Of a stretch of 60,447 nt of DNA, positions 26,544-35,009 are shown piece by piece; the first letter of the stretch is position 1; every line of letters begins with the position of its first letter. The position numbers and the translations under genes are program-made. The DNA comes from JBEKIK01 sp050013075 (lineage in GTDB: Bacteria > Planctomycetota > Planctomycetia > Pirellulales > Thermoguttaceae), in NCBI GenBank assembly GCA_050013075.1, contig JBEKFZ010000014.1, positions 1 through 60,447 of the forward strand. Direction: 5' to 3'. The notes under the pieces are model-generated. The model saw only the letters and a program-made list of their open reading frames with translations, did no database searches and was not told where the DNA came from.

Positions 26544-27416
26544 ATGCCCTTTTTGGATCGCTTCAAACAACTGTTTGCTGGAAGGAGGCTGAACGTATCC
26601 GCCCGTTTTGCCTTGCTGCGAGAAGCGATTCAAGGAACGATGTCGAGTTTCTACATGGCCCGCGACCTCAGGACCAACGCCATCGTGGGTCTGAAGATTC
26701 TCAATCCCAAGAAAAGGGCCGAATTCAACGCCCGTTTCCGAGGCCTGCACAAACCCAGCGAGGGCGAAATTTCATTGCTGCTAAAGCACCCCAACATCGT
26801 GGAGACCTTCGAATATGGGCTGACGACCGAGGACGAACTGTACTTAGTAATGGAGTTCCTCGAAGGGGCCACGCTTTTTTCCGCATTGGTGGCGCGCGAT
26901 CCGCACTTGGAAGGACGCCGCGTAAAGTTTATCCGCGAGGCGGCCGAGGCCCTGGCGGCGGTCCACGAAGCCGGATTCATCCATCGCGACATCTGCCCGA
27001 GGAACTTCATGCTCACCAATAATGGCGAAGACATCAAACTCATCGACTTCGGCCTGAGCGTGCCTTCCACCAAGGAATTCATGCAGCCGGGCAATCGCAC
27101 GGGAACGCCCAACTATATGGCCCCGGAATTGGTCCGCCGCCACACAACCGACCAGCGTCTCGACGTTTTTGCCTTCGGCGTGACGGCCTATGAAATTTGC
27201 ACCTTCGAGCTGCCGTGGATGCGCGGCACCACGGGCATGGCCGCCATGACCCACGACCGCCCGCCCATCGACATCAGCAAATACCGCCCGCAAATCAATC
27301 CCGCCTTGGCCAAGGCCATTCACGCCTGCATCGAGCCTCTGATGGGCCAACGCTGTCCCTCGATGGAAAAATTTCTGCAGATGATCCGCGAAGTCAAACA
27401 TGAAGACGTGCAATAA
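26544..27416 (+). CDS. Hanks-type Ser/Thr protein kinase
   Basis: A 290-residue protein made up of little more than a kinase domain, without membrane segment or sensor. Visible sites: Lys51 in VGLKIL, the helix C Glu in SEGEISLLLKHPNIV, HRDICPRN at 147-154, DFG at 168-170, and MAPELV. Two departures: the glycine-rich loop is weak (AIQGTMSSFYMARD), and the catalytic loop has Cys151 where Ser/Thr kinases normally have Lys (HRDxKxxN). The catalytic Asp149 and Asn154 are kept, so activity is possible. ATG 26544 is chosen because the upstream open frame runs into the 37-bp repeat array. Target unknown. Confidence 0.85.
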   Translation: MPFLDRFKQLFAGRRLNVSARFALLREAIQGTMSSFYMARDLRTNAIVGLKILNPKKRAEFNARFRGLHKPSEGEISLLLKHPNIVETFEYGLTTEDELYLVMEFLEGATLFSALVARDPHLEGRRVKFIREAAEALAAVHEAGFIHRDICPRNFMLTNNGEDIKLIDFGLSVPSTKEFMQPGNRTGTPNYMAPELVRRHTTDQRLDVFAFGVTAYEICTFELPWMRGTTGMAAMTHDRPPIDISKYRPQINPALAKAIHACIEPLMGQRCPSMEKFLQMIREVKHEDVQ

Positions 27417-27758
27417 TTAGGGATTGGGGATTGGGGATTAGTTTAGCCGCAACCCGAAGGGGAGTGGGAATGGAAATAATGAAAAACGCAGAATGGAGAA
27501 CGCTGAACGCTGATGGCTGAAAACTAAAATCTGCATAAAACCGCTTGCGGTTTTGCATTGTGGACTTCAAAAAGTGGTCAGTAAACTGACCACCCCTTTT
27601 AAACACCGAATCCAAAAACCCGAATCCAAACCCCGAATTTAAACACCGAATCCAAAAACCCGAATCCAAAATTCTGAACCCTGAATCCTATTCGTGCCTC
27701 TTGTTTGATGGCCCCTTGGGTATTAAAATAGTCGTTTTATTGTTTTTAAGGATTATAT
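27417..27758. other. Repeat-filled gap between kinase and ilvN
   Basis: 342 bp: an AAAACCGCTTGCGGTTTTGC palindrome (27537-27554), TGGTCAGTAAACTGACCA (27575-27592), and two long direct repeats of the 'accgaatccaaaaacccgaatccaaa' type (27604-27672). No gene is supported. Confidence 0.7.
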
Positions 27759-28256
27759 ATGCGGCATGTCTTGTCGGCTTTGGTGCAGAACGTACCCGGT
27801 GTGTTGTCGCACATTTCCGGGATGCTGGCTTCGCGGGGTTACAACATTGATAGCCTAGCCGTGGGGGAGACCGAGGACCCCCATTTGTCGCGGATGATCT
27901 TTGTCATCGTCGGCGACGACAGCGTGCTGGAGCAGGTCCGCAAACAATTGGAAAAAATCGTCACCGTGGTCCGCGTCGACGACATCAGTTCCCAAGACTT
28001 TGTGGAACGCGACTTGATGTTGATCAAAGTCAGCGCCCCGCCCGGCAAACGCAGCGAGATCAGCGAACTGGCCAGTATTTTTTCCGGCCGGATCGTAAAC
28101 GTATCGCTCGATTCCGTGATGGTCGAAATCTCCGGCCAGGAAAGAAAAGTCGAGGCTTTTATTGAACTAATGCGTCCCTTCGGCATCCTCGAAGTCGTCC
28201 GTACCGGGCGAATCGCGATGGTTAGGGGAAGCAATATAGTCAAGGATGAAGGATGA
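27759..28256 (+). CDS. ilvN: Acetolactate synthase small (regulatory) subunit
   Basis: This is the regulatory subunit of acetolactate synthase, the first common step of valine, leucine and isoleucine synthesis. The N-terminal ACT domain (HVLSALVQNVPGVLSHISGM, RGYNIDSLAVGETEDPHLSR) senses valine. The second half (RDLMLIKVSAPPGKRSEISE, MVEISGQERKVEAFIELM, RPFGILEVVRTGRIAM) is the usual ferredoxin-like part. It has 165 residues. The last residues, VKDEG, are encoded by the start of an ATGAAGGATGA filler repeat. The gene is also named ilvH in enteric bacteria. AAGGA precedes the ATG. The catalytic subunit ilvB is not in the window. ilvC follows after 232 bp. Confidence 0.92.
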   Translation: MRHVLSALVQNVPGVLSHISGMLASRGYNIDSLAVGETEDPHLSRMIFVIVGDDSVLEQVRKQLEKIVTVVRVDDISSQDFVERDLMLIKVSAPPGKRSEISELASIFSGRIVNVSLDSVMVEISGQERKVEAFIELMRPFGILEVVRTGRIAMVRGSNIVKDEG

Positions 28257-28488
28257 GGGATGAAGGATGAAAACAACGGACATTCGTTAGTTTGGGGTGG
28301 GCAGTTTACTGCCCACTGATAACCTTGAACTGATAACTGAAAACTTGAAAAAAACTGCTTGCGGTTTCGCGATTTGGATTTCTAAAAATGGTCAGTAAAC
28401 TGACCATCCCTGTAAATCCTGAACCCTGAACCCTTAATTCTGAACCCTAAAAACTAAACACTAAAAATATCTCTTGGAGCACGTAATT
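28257..28488. repeat. Repeat cluster between ilvN and ilvC
   Basis: It holds ATGAAGGATGA units, GTGGGCAGTTTACTGCCCAC (28297-28316), AACTGCTTGCGGTTTCGC (28353-28370), TGGTCAGTAAACTGACCA (28389-28406) and CCTGAACCCTGAACCC repeats. An isoleucine-valine operon is split here by at least five repeat families. A GGAG site precedes the ilvC start. Confidence 0.8.
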
Positions 28489-29493
<1,005 letters not shown>

Positions 29494-29996
29494 AAAGGGA
29501 TTGGGGATTGGGGACTGGAATTTGGGATTTTTGTGCATTTTGCGCGCATCATTCATTTATTGAGTGTCAGGTAATAAATGTCGCATTTTCGCCTCAGAGC
29601 CGGGCCGTGTCGGCCCGGAATTACCGGGGCGACACGCCCCGGCTCTGACTTTTCATACGACATACTTTTTCTGACACTCAATAGCCCCCGGTGAACACAC
29701 CGGGGGTTTGGTTGCGGTTTTACGCCGCGACAGAATTTTGCAATATACCCCCTATGGAGAGGGGAATAGTGAGGTCCTTTGCTGTGCGGCTGTGTATTAT
29801 CCGCCAAAATCCCTATTGCGGAAAACCGCAATATCGGCACAATTGCATTAACCGTACAATCTTCTGTCTGCCAGCCGAACATTCTTATCTACACACAATG
29901 CAGACGATGAACCGGGGCGACGTAATTTGCGTACTTGATTAAACAAGTCTGTCGTAACGTCTTTTTTTCAGGATTCACTTTTTCTAAAATTATTTT
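29494..29996. other. Intergenic region after ilvC with R1 copy D
   Basis: 503 bp. R1 copy D is at 29560-29681, followed at once by a CCCCCGGTGAACACACCGGG hairpin like the one after copy B. The remainder (29700-29996) has no repeats and may carry the promoter of the small gene at 29997. No gene is supported. Confidence 0.6.
29560..29681 (+). repeat. Palindromic element family R1, copy D
   Basis: 122 bp with ends TTGAGTGTCAGG and CTGACACTCAA, flanked by TA (29558-29559, 29682-29683). The G that distinguishes this copy occurs in both terminal arms, so pairing is kept. The minus strand again reads EPGRVAPVIPGRHGPALRR. Confidence 0.9.
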
Positions 29997-30269
29997 ATGT
30001 CAACAAGTGTCAGTTGCGCGCACACGCTTTTCGATGAACTCAAGCCCGGCGATCGAATCGAGGTCGAGCATACCGTTACCGTGGGCCGCAATAGCTGGCC
30101 GACCAAAACATACGGAACCGTGTTGCGCACCGAGCGCAGGCGTCACGGTTTGCACCATCGCCGGAATTTTGACGACAAAGTTTACAGCGATACCATCCTC
30201 CTGGAACTTCCCGATGGCGAATTGACCGCCATAACCGTCGACGAATATACATCGTTGCGCCGCGCATGA
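29997..30269 (+). CDS. Small conserved protein of unknown function
   Basis: A 90-residue basic protein reading ELKPGDRIEVEHTVTVGRNS, then TYGTVLRTERRRHGLHHRRN, DDKVYSDTILLELPDGELTA and TVDEYTSLRR. The balanced strands and the Arg/His-rich centre suggest a small beta-barrel that could bind nucleic acid. Similar small proteins have been seen in planctomycete genomes (recalled family resemblance, not searched). It ends 145 bp before the radical SAM gene start at 30414, with only repeats between. No function can be assigned. Confidence 0.7.
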   Translation: MSTSVSCAHTLFDELKPGDRIEVEHTVTVGRNSWPTKTYGTVLRTERRRHGLHHRRNFDDKVYSDTILLELPDGELTAITVDEYTSLRRA

Positions 30270-30299
30270 ACGGTTGACAAGTCTTTCACTTGTGTTCTA

Positions 30300-30382
30300 A
30301 TGCTTGCTTGCAAGCAAAGCTTGTGTGCCACTGCTTGCTTGCAAACCAACACGTGTGTGCCACTGCTTGCTTGCAAGCAGTG
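30300..30382. repeat. GCTTGCTTGCAAGC palindrome cluster
   Basis: Three units of the CACTGCTTGCTTGCAAGCAG type lie between the small conserved gene and the radical SAM gene. Two further units lie just after that gene at about 31310-31328 and 31350-31368. The frame upstream of the radical SAM start is open through this cluster but reads as Cys-rich repeat translation (LACKQ) and is not counted as coding. Confidence 0.85.
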
Positions 30383-30413
30383 CCTTCATCCCGCCATCGT
30401 TGAATCGACAAGC

Positions 30414-31277
30414 ATGACCGACTCCACCGATCCGCTTTTTGCCGTGCATCCCCGCGATTTCAAAAGCAACCTATACGTCTATCCGGTCTTAAGCCGCCGA
30501 GCCGGCGGGATTTCCATCGGCGTGAACCTCAATCGCAATAAGTTTTGCAACTTCAACTGTATTTACTGCCAGGTCGATACGGCCGAGCCGGGCGAAGACG
30601 ACCTTGTCGACCTGCAGCGCTTAGAGCAGGAATTAGATCGCACCGTCGATCTTGTGACTTCCGGCCGCATTTTCGAGGATAAGCAATTTGGCGGCACGCC
30701 GGAGTCGCTGCGGAGGCTGAACGATATCGCCTTTTCCGGCGACGGCGAACCGACCGCCTATCGGAACTTTGCCCAGGCCGTGGCCGTGTGCGCCGACGTC
30801 CGCCGCAGTCACCGGCTGGATGACGTAAAGCTGGTGTTGATAACCAACGCCAGCCTGCTTCATCGCTGGAACGTGCTCACCGGGCTGGAAATCCTGGACC
30901 AAAACAACGGCGAAATCTGGGCCAAACTCGACGCCGGCACCGAGGACTATTATCGCCAAGTCGCCCGATCGGCCGTGTCGTGGCGGCAAATTCTGGACAA
31001 TCTCCGCGATACGGCCCGGGCAAGGCCCATAGTCATCCAGAGTCTTTTCATGCGGATCCGCGGGCAACCGCCGCCGGCCGACGAAATAGAAGCATACTGC
31101 AGCCGGCTGCAAGAGATCGTCGCGGGCGGAGGAATAATTAAGCTGGTTCAAATCCACACCATTGCCCGGCGCCCGGCTGAATCCTGGGTGGCCCCGTTGA
31201 GCAATGCCGAAGTGGATTCCATTGCCGAAACCGTGCGCCGCGAAACCGCCTTGCCCGTGGCCGCGTTTTACGGGTAA
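30414..31277 (+). CDS. Radical SAM protein (COG0731-like)
   Basis: A 287-residue radical SAM enzyme. The cluster motif CNFNCIYCQ (Cys-x3-Cys-x2-Cys) lies at about 43-51 in a VNLNRNKFCNFNC context, followed by FSGDGEPTAY (the GGE-like SAM motif), LVLITNASLL and WAKLDAGTEDYYRQV. The layout is that of the COG0731 group, which includes the wybutosine synthase TYW1 and many uncharacterised enzymes. The substrate is unknown. ATG 30414 is chosen because the upstream frame is made of repeats. It is flanked on both sides by GCTTGC palindromes. Confidence 0.85.
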   Translation: MTDSTDPLFAVHPRDFKSNLYVYPVLSRRAGGISIGVNLNRNKFCNFNCIYCQVDTAEPGEDDLVDLQRLEQELDRTVDLVTSGRIFEDKQFGGTPESLRRLNDIAFSGDGEPTAYRNFAQAVAVCADVRRSHRLDDVKLVLITNASLLHRWNVLTGLEILDQNNGEIWAKLDAGTEDYYRQVARSAVSWRQILDNLRDTARARPIVIQSLFMRIRGQPPPADEIEAYCSRLQEIVAGGGIIKLVQIHTIARRPAESWVAPLSNAEVDSIAETVRRETALPVAAFYG

Positions 31278-31303
31278 TCGGATTGCAGACCGCTCACCAC
31301 AGT

Positions 31304-31396
31304 GTGCCACTGCTTGCTTGCAAGCAGTGTTGAATTGCTGATTTACGTCTACACTGCTTGCAAGCAGGGCACCGACTGAAGGTTGGTCGTGGCACA
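31304..31396. repeat. GCTTGCTTGCAAGC palindromes after the radical SAM gene
   Basis: Two units of the family (31310-31328 and 31350-31368) are followed by a CACCGACTGAAGGTTGGTCG palindrome (31372-31391), which is related to the one near 869-888 upstream of hypC. No gene is present between the two converging genes. Confidence 0.8.
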
Positions 31397-31445
31397 CTGT
31401 TTTGGAACGAACCAGTCTGATGAGAAATGCGGGTTAGTCGATTAT

Positions 31446-32576
31446 TCACTCGCGGGTTTTGCCCCTTGTGAACTTGTCGAAGACCGTAATCACGGGCAGG
31501 GCGTTGCCGTCGTTGTCGAAAAAGCCCCGGCTCCGCAGCCCGCCCTCGACTGCGGGCTCCCACCAGAAGATGCCGATGCCTCGATTATTCGGCGTGCTCA
31601 TAACGATGCGATTCACCTCGTCGAGAAATTCTTTTTGTCCTTGGGCAGACTCGGGGAAAGGGGCATTTTTGTTTTTATATTCCGTGGGCCGCCAGCAATA
31701 GGCCGCTTCGACCAGAATGATGTCCTTCTTGTACTCTTCGGCCATGAAGATCATGTTTTCGCGAAGGTCCAAAAGCGAACCGTGCCACCAGGGATAGTAC
31801 GATTGCCCGATGACGTCGTATTCCACGCCGTAGGAATTCAGTTTGTCGAAGAAGTATTTGGTTCGGTATTTATTTCCGCCCTGGTCGATGTGGATCATGA
31901 TCCTGGGGACTGTCCCGATTTTTGCTCCAGCAAAAATGGGACTGTCCCCTTTAGCACCCTCGCCGCAGCCGGCCTTTACGCCGCGGATTCCGGCCTTCAC
32001 CAGATCGGCGAAATTGTCCCAACGCTCGGGCAGCTTTCCGTCGGGCCAGATCATGCCGTTGATAATTTCATTGCCGATCTCCACCATGTCGGGCAACACG
32101 TCGGCCTGGCGAAAGGCGGCGATCGTGGTTTTTGTATATTCCTCGACCGCCTGGACCAGTTCGGCGTGCGATTTGTCTTTCCAGGCCTTGGGGATGAATT
32201 GTTTGCCCGGATCGGCCCAGGTGTCGGAATAGTGGAAGTCGAGGAGAATTTTGAATCCCAGTTTTTTCGCTTCTTTCGCCAGCGCGATTGTATATTCCAG
32301 GTTGTTGGGGAGTTGCGTGGGAGTATGAAACAGCCTGAGTCGGATCCAGTTGTATCCGTGATCCTTGAAGATTTGCAGGCCCGGCTTTGCCTGCCCATTA
32401 TCTTTGAAAACGGTTCCCCGATCCTCGGCCTGCTTGAGGAAGGAAAGATCGGCGCCCACGGCGTAATCGGCGGCTTTCACTGCTGGGCATATTGTGAAAA
32501 ATATTATGAAATACCAAGTGAAGATCAGAATCGCCGCCAAATATGATTTTTGCGGATGTTTATAGATTTTTTTCAT
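31446..32576 (-). CDS. GH53 arabinogalactan endo-beta-1,4-galactanase
   Basis: A secreted glycoside hydrolase that cuts beta-1,4-galactan, a plant pectin side chain. The 376 residues start with a signal peptide (YLAAILIFTWYFIIFFTICP, cleavage near AVKAAD). The GH53 barrel follows: GADLSFLKQAEDRG, WIRLRLF, LLDFHYSDTWADPGKQ, then the acid/base Glu170 in VEIGNEI and the nucleophile Glu290 in ILVEAAY, with IGQSYYPWWHG between. Residues about 210-224 (GDSPIFAGAKIGTVP) come from a GGGGACTGTCCC repeat inserted in frame. They fall in a loop before the IMIHIDQGGN strand, so the enzyme may still fold. Confidence 0.92.
   Translation of the reverse strand: MKKIYKHPQKSYLAAILIFTWYFIIFFTICPAVKAADYAVGADLSFLKQAEDRGTVFKDNGQAKPGLQIFKDHGYNWIRLRLFHTPTQLPNNLEYTIALAKEAKKLGFKILLDFHYSDTWADPGKQFIPKAWKDKSHAELVQAVEEYTKTTIAAFRQADVLPDMVEIGNEIINGMIWPDGKLPERWDNFADLVKAGIRGVKAGCGEGAKGDSPIFAGAKIGTVPRIMIHIDQGGNKYRTKYFFDKLNSYGVEYDVIGQSYYPWWHGSLLDLRENMIFMAEEYKKDIILVEAAYCWRPTEYKNKNAPFPESAQGQKEFLDEVNRIVMSTPNNRGIGIFWWEPAVEGGLRSRGFFDNDGNALPVITVFDKFTRGKTRE
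31905..31949. repeat. GGGGACTGTCCC family (R2) inside the GH53 gene
   Basis: 45 bp: GGGGACTGTCCC, arms GATTTTTGCT/AGCAAAAAT around CC, then GGGACTGTCCCC. Exactly 15 codons, so the frame is kept. Same design as the fumC insertion. Confidence 0.9.
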
Positions 32577-32592
32577 TTTGTAAGACCTTTTT

Positions 32593-34656
32593 TTATTGTT
32601 TTGTGGGAGCGGTTTTTTCGGGAGGCGGCGTGTTGGGTGAAGTGGACAAATTGGCGCTGTAAGATTTCAGCCAATTATCTATTTGTTTCACCAAATCTGT
32701 TTGACCTTGAGATCGGGCAAGTCTTGATGCCTTTTGAGACGCGGCAAAGGCCTGGGAGGGTTGGCGCATGCTGGCATAGGCCAAGGCCAAAACAAAATAT
32801 GTCGTAGCGCAATTGGGCTGTAGCTGCAAGGCACGGTTACAACATACGATAGCCTTGCCGGGCTGACCCGATTCGACCAGTGTCGCGCCCAGGTTTATGT
32901 ACGTATCATTGTGGTTTGAATCGAGTTGTAATGCTTTTTCGTATTGTTCGATCGCCTGTGGATATTGGCCGATGGCTTTATAAGCGTTACCCAGGTTGTT
33001 GTATGCTTCAATATTGTTGGGCATTATCCGCAAGGCTTCTTGACAATGGCCTATTGCTTCCCGAGGATTACCCGTATTTAACAAGGCAACGGCCAGGTTG
33101 TTATGAGCCATGGGGAGTTGGGGGGCGAGTTTTATCGATTGCCGGAAATACTCAATCGCTTCTTGACTCCGACCCGTTTGGACCAGTGCGTTTCCCAGGT
33201 TATAATTGGCCTCAACGTAGCCGGGATTGAGCGATATCGCTTTTCTATAATGATCCATCGCCTCCGGCAATCGTCCTATATCGAACAAAGCTTTGCCCAG
33301 GTTGTTTTCAACTATACTGCAGTGCGGATTTTTTTTCAGTGTTGTCTCATACAATGTTATGGCGTCGCGGTACATTCCACATTGCCGCCGAGTTAGAAAC
33401 GAGCAAGATCCTATTGCCATGATGAGGACAATGGCCGCTGCCCAGCGTGTTTCTCCTTTCGCGCCCTGAAACCATGCGGTAAATCCCGCCGACGCCAGTG
33501 CAATGATCCCGATAATGGCGATGTGCTGATAACGATCGGCCACCAGGGAATATTTCATGAAATAAACATCCGTAAAGCCCATCGTCGGCAATAACGCCAC
33601 GCAGAAAAATCCCCAAGCAAATAAGAACGGCCGGCTCAAGCTCTTCCGATACGCCCACAGAATTCCCGTAACCGCCAAGGCGGCAAAAAGCGGCAGCCAG
33701 CAGAGAAATTGATTGACCGGAATGTCCCACAGAGGATAAATAAAGCTTAAATCGACCGGAAAAATCGCCTTGTATAGGTAAAACCATATCATACTGCCCG
33801 CGCCCAAAATGCGGGCCGCAAAACCAGCGTTGCGAAGCACTTCACCTGAACCGTGTGTTTGAAACCACACATTCACCGAAGTCAGTATGGCCGCGACAAT
33901 AAAAAACGGCGCGGTCCGCACTAAGTCACGCCACGTCAGAATACGCAGCCACCATATAATCCCCAAAAGCAGCGCCGGCAATACCGCCACGGATCCCTTG
34001 CTGAGCATTGCAATCAAAAATGCCAGCAGGCTGAGCCAGTACCAAAAATGAAAGGATGAAGGATGAAGGATGAAGGATGAAAATGTTTTTTCTCGTTCCC
34101 GCAGTCCTCCGTTGCTTGTCGTGGGCATGTCGGCCTTTAAATACCACAAAATCGATAGCAGGAAGAACAACATCGCCATCAGGTTTTTCCGCTGGGCGAT
34201 CCAGGCCACCGATTCAACATTTACCGGATGCACGGCGAAGATAAGGGCGGCCAAGAAAGCCCCGGGGATTGCCAACTTCCGCAGGATGATCCAAATAAGC
34301 AACGCTTCGACAATGTGCAAAATCAGGTTGGTAAAATGGTAGCCGGTCGCGTTCATTCCCCACAATCGCCATTCAATCCAGAATGTGCTATTGGTCGCCG
34401 GCCAGTAGTCTATCGCCTCAGTCGTGCACCAGAATCGGTAAAGGCCGCTGGGTGTCCGGATTATATCGTTGTTCGTCAGTAGCCCGTCATCGTCCATGAT
34501 GAACCCGCCGTTTATGGAGGGAAAATAAGCGATAAAGGCAAGAAGAATGATAATCGCCATTCCGGCCGGCAAACGGAGGTTTAGCGCCGATGAGATTTTT
34601 TTATCCGGCCGGATCGAGGAAACGGCTTTATTGGGGGATTTCTTGCGTTTTGACAT
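32593..34656 (-). CDS. TMTC-like membrane protein with C-terminal TPR repeats
   Basis: A 687-residue polytopic membrane protein. Residues 30-430 hold about 10 hydrophobic segments, with the early DDDGLLTNNDIIRT, WPATNSTFWIEW and HFTNLILHIVEALLIW motifs shared by TMTC/O-mannosyltransferase-type proteins. Residues about 440-660 are TPR repeats (NNLGKALFDIGRLPEAMDHY, NYNLGNALVQTGRSQEAIEY, YNNLGNAYKAIGQYPQAIEQ and others). It may glycosylate secreted proteins (inference). Residues about 192-203 (SSFILHPSSF) are encoded by an ATGAAGGATGA tandem repeat (34049-34083). The start is ATG 34656. It lies 17 bp upstream of the GH53 gene, so the two may be co-transcribed. Confidence 0.82.
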   Translation of the reverse strand: MSKRKKSPNKAVSSIRPDKKISSALNLRLPAGMAIIILLAFIAYFPSINGGFIMDDDGLLTNNDIIRTPSGLYRFWCTTEAIDYWPATNSTFWIEWRLWGMNATGYHFTNLILHIVEALLIWIILRKLAIPGAFLAALIFAVHPVNVESVAWIAQRKNLMAMLFFLLSILWYLKADMPTTSNGGLREREKTFSSFILHPSSFHFWYWLSLLAFLIAMLSKGSVAVLPALLLGIIWWLRILTWRDLVRTAPFFIVAAILTSVNVWFQTHGSGEVLRNAGFAARILGAGSMIWFYLYKAIFPVDLSFIYPLWDIPVNQFLCWLPLFAALAVTGILWAYRKSLSRPFLFAWGFFCVALLPTMGFTDVYFMKYSLVADRYQHIAIIGIIALASAGFTAWFQGAKGETRWAAAIVLIMAIGSCSFLTRRQCGMYRDAITLYETTLKKNPHCSIVENNLGKALFDIGRLPEAMDHYRKAISLNPGYVEANYNLGNALVQTGRSQEAIEYFRQSIKLAPQLPMAHNNLAVALLNTGNPREAIGHCQEALRIMPNNIEAYNNLGNAYKAIGQYPQAIEQYEKALQLDSNHNDTYINLGATLVESGQPGKAIVCCNRALQLQPNCATTYFVLALAYASMRQPSQAFAASQKASRLARSQGQTDLVKQIDNWLKSYSANLSTSPNTPPPEKTAPTKQ
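34049..34083. repeat. ATGAAGGATGAAGG tandem repeat inside the TPR protein gene
   Basis: About four 7-bp GGATGAA units in frame in a loop between membrane segments. The same repeat fills gaps at 21336-21368 and 28244-28271. A 7-bp unit would shift the frame unless the total is a multiple of three, so retention of an open frame is notable. Confidence 0.85.
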
Positions 34657-35009
34657 CCGCGGGCAATCCGATACGGGATATGGCGCTTATCGACAAAATA
34701 TATTATACCATTTCTCAAATGGAATATAACACGCAATCTCATTCGACTGGGCAATTGAAATCTGGAAAATCGTTCACCGCAAATCGCCTGGTCCGCATCG
34801 AATGACCATCAAGGTAAAAACCCTAATCTCTAATGGGATTTTTATTGATTCTCATGTAATGAATGTCGCGTTTTCACCTCAGAGCCGGGCCGTGTCGGCC
34901 CGGAATTACGGGGCGACACGCCCCGGCTCTGACTTTTCATGCGACATTCTTTTTCTGAGACTCAATAGCCGCACCCGAACCGCGGCCGCCAATCGCGGCT
35001 TTATGACTT
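34657..35009. other. Intergenic region with R1 copy E
   Basis: 353 bp between the TPR protein start and the glnD end. R1 copy E occupies 34845-34965. The remaining sequence has no repeats and should hold the promoter for the TPR-GH53 pair. No gene is supported. Confidence 0.6.
34845..34965 (+). repeat. Palindromic element family R1, copy E
   Basis: 121 bp with ends TTGATTCTCATG and CTGAGACTCAA, flanked by TA (34843-34844, 34966-34967). One base is missing in the core compared with copies C and D, which breaks the shared reading frame, so this copy could be an older one. Confidence 0.88.

Noticed and set aside
30300..30413. Cys-rich N-terminal extension of the radical SAM protein
   Set aside because: The residues are a direct translation of GCTTGCTTGCAAGC repeats and are not part of the family. 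ATG 30414 is the natural start.
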